NCBI GenBank assembly: GCA_039820545.1
Contig: JBCBPW010000028.1
Coordinates: forward strand, 8,531-72,530
From: JALEFZ01 sp039820545
Lineage (GTDB): Bacteria; Bacteroidota; Bacteroidia; J057
Reading direction: 5' to 3'
Length of the DNA: 64,000 nucleotides
The notes beneath the pieces are model-generated. The model was not told the DNA's origin and ran no database searches. It was given only the letters and a program-made list of their open reading frames with translations. Shown here piece after piece: positions 63,842-64,000 of this stretch. The translations under genes were made by a program, and so were the position numbers. Every line of letters starts with the position of its first letter. The stretch's first letter is position 1.

Positions 63842-64000
<159 letters not shown>

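Overview
The window reads as chromosomal DNA of a gliding-type Bacteroidota. It carries a complete gldK-gldL-gldM-gldN set with an upstream PorP/SprF-like gene, a second gldM, stand-alone and partial proteins of the T9SS/gliding families, a DUF4271-hemC-hemD cluster, a TPR gene fused operonically to ribH, and a TPR/histidine kinase/receiver/AraC hybrid regulator. Starts generally lack Shine-Dalgarno motifs and intergenic DNA is AT-rich, as usual in this phylum. A Saprospira/Lewinella-like lineage is plausible, but I cannot prove it from the sequence. I saw no tRNA, rRNA, CRISPR array or transposase.

Layout. 1-6 kb is an accessory island: the end of a secreted protein gene, then a large LRR-Roc-COR (Roco) protein with a degenerate CHAT-like C-terminus, followed directly by two tandem FGE-sulfatase/C-type-lectin proteins. 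The 3' ends of those two genes differ only at first and second codon positions of NNY codons, the imprint of a diversity-generating retroelement (DGR). The reverse transcriptase and template repeat are not in the window. 6-16 kb is housekeeping: TPR gene, ribH, a polysaccharide deacetylase, uvrC, rsmA, a leucyl aminopeptidase and pdxA. 16-24 kb holds a nucleotidyltransferase, secreted or lipoprotein genes and a NarL-type two-component system, with two copies of one 22-bp palindrome upstream of secreted-protein genes. 24-29 kb holds pnp, rpsO, a PIG-L deacetylase and fumC. 29-36 kb has two adhesin-like surface proteins and a hybrid regulator. About 37.2-37.5 kb is a cluster of DnaA-box-like sequences beside an AT-rich stretch, a candidate oriC, between recX and ddl. 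37.5-44.7 kb holds ddl, recR, a DtxR/MntR regulator divergent from a metal-binding lipoprotein, DUF4271, hemC and hemD. 44.9-53.2 kb is the T9SS/gliding block. 53-59 kb is mixed: lipoprotein, MacB/LolD-like ATPase, aquaporin-type channel, ABC-F protein and S41 protease.

59.3-64 kb (minus strand) is a compact, apparently undescribed peptide-secretion cassette. Two nearly identical 56-residue precursors have a double-glycine leader and a core containing exactly 13 consecutive glutamines. They are followed by a small secreted protein, a JmjC/cupin-type putative Fe(II)/2-oxoglutarate oxygenase, an ABC transporter with an intact C39 peptidase domain, and a 58-residue single-span membrane protein. 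Several of these genes overlap or are only a few bases apart. The simplest reading is that the C39 transporter cuts the leader after GG and exports a polyglutamine peptide, perhaps after hydroxylation by the oxygenase. The second precursor runs off the right edge, so the cassette continues beyond the window.

The two most promising systems are the polyglutamine double-glycine peptide cassette (59.3-64 kb) and the Roco/CHAT-like protein coupled to two DGR-diversified lectin-fold proteins (0.8-5.9 kb).
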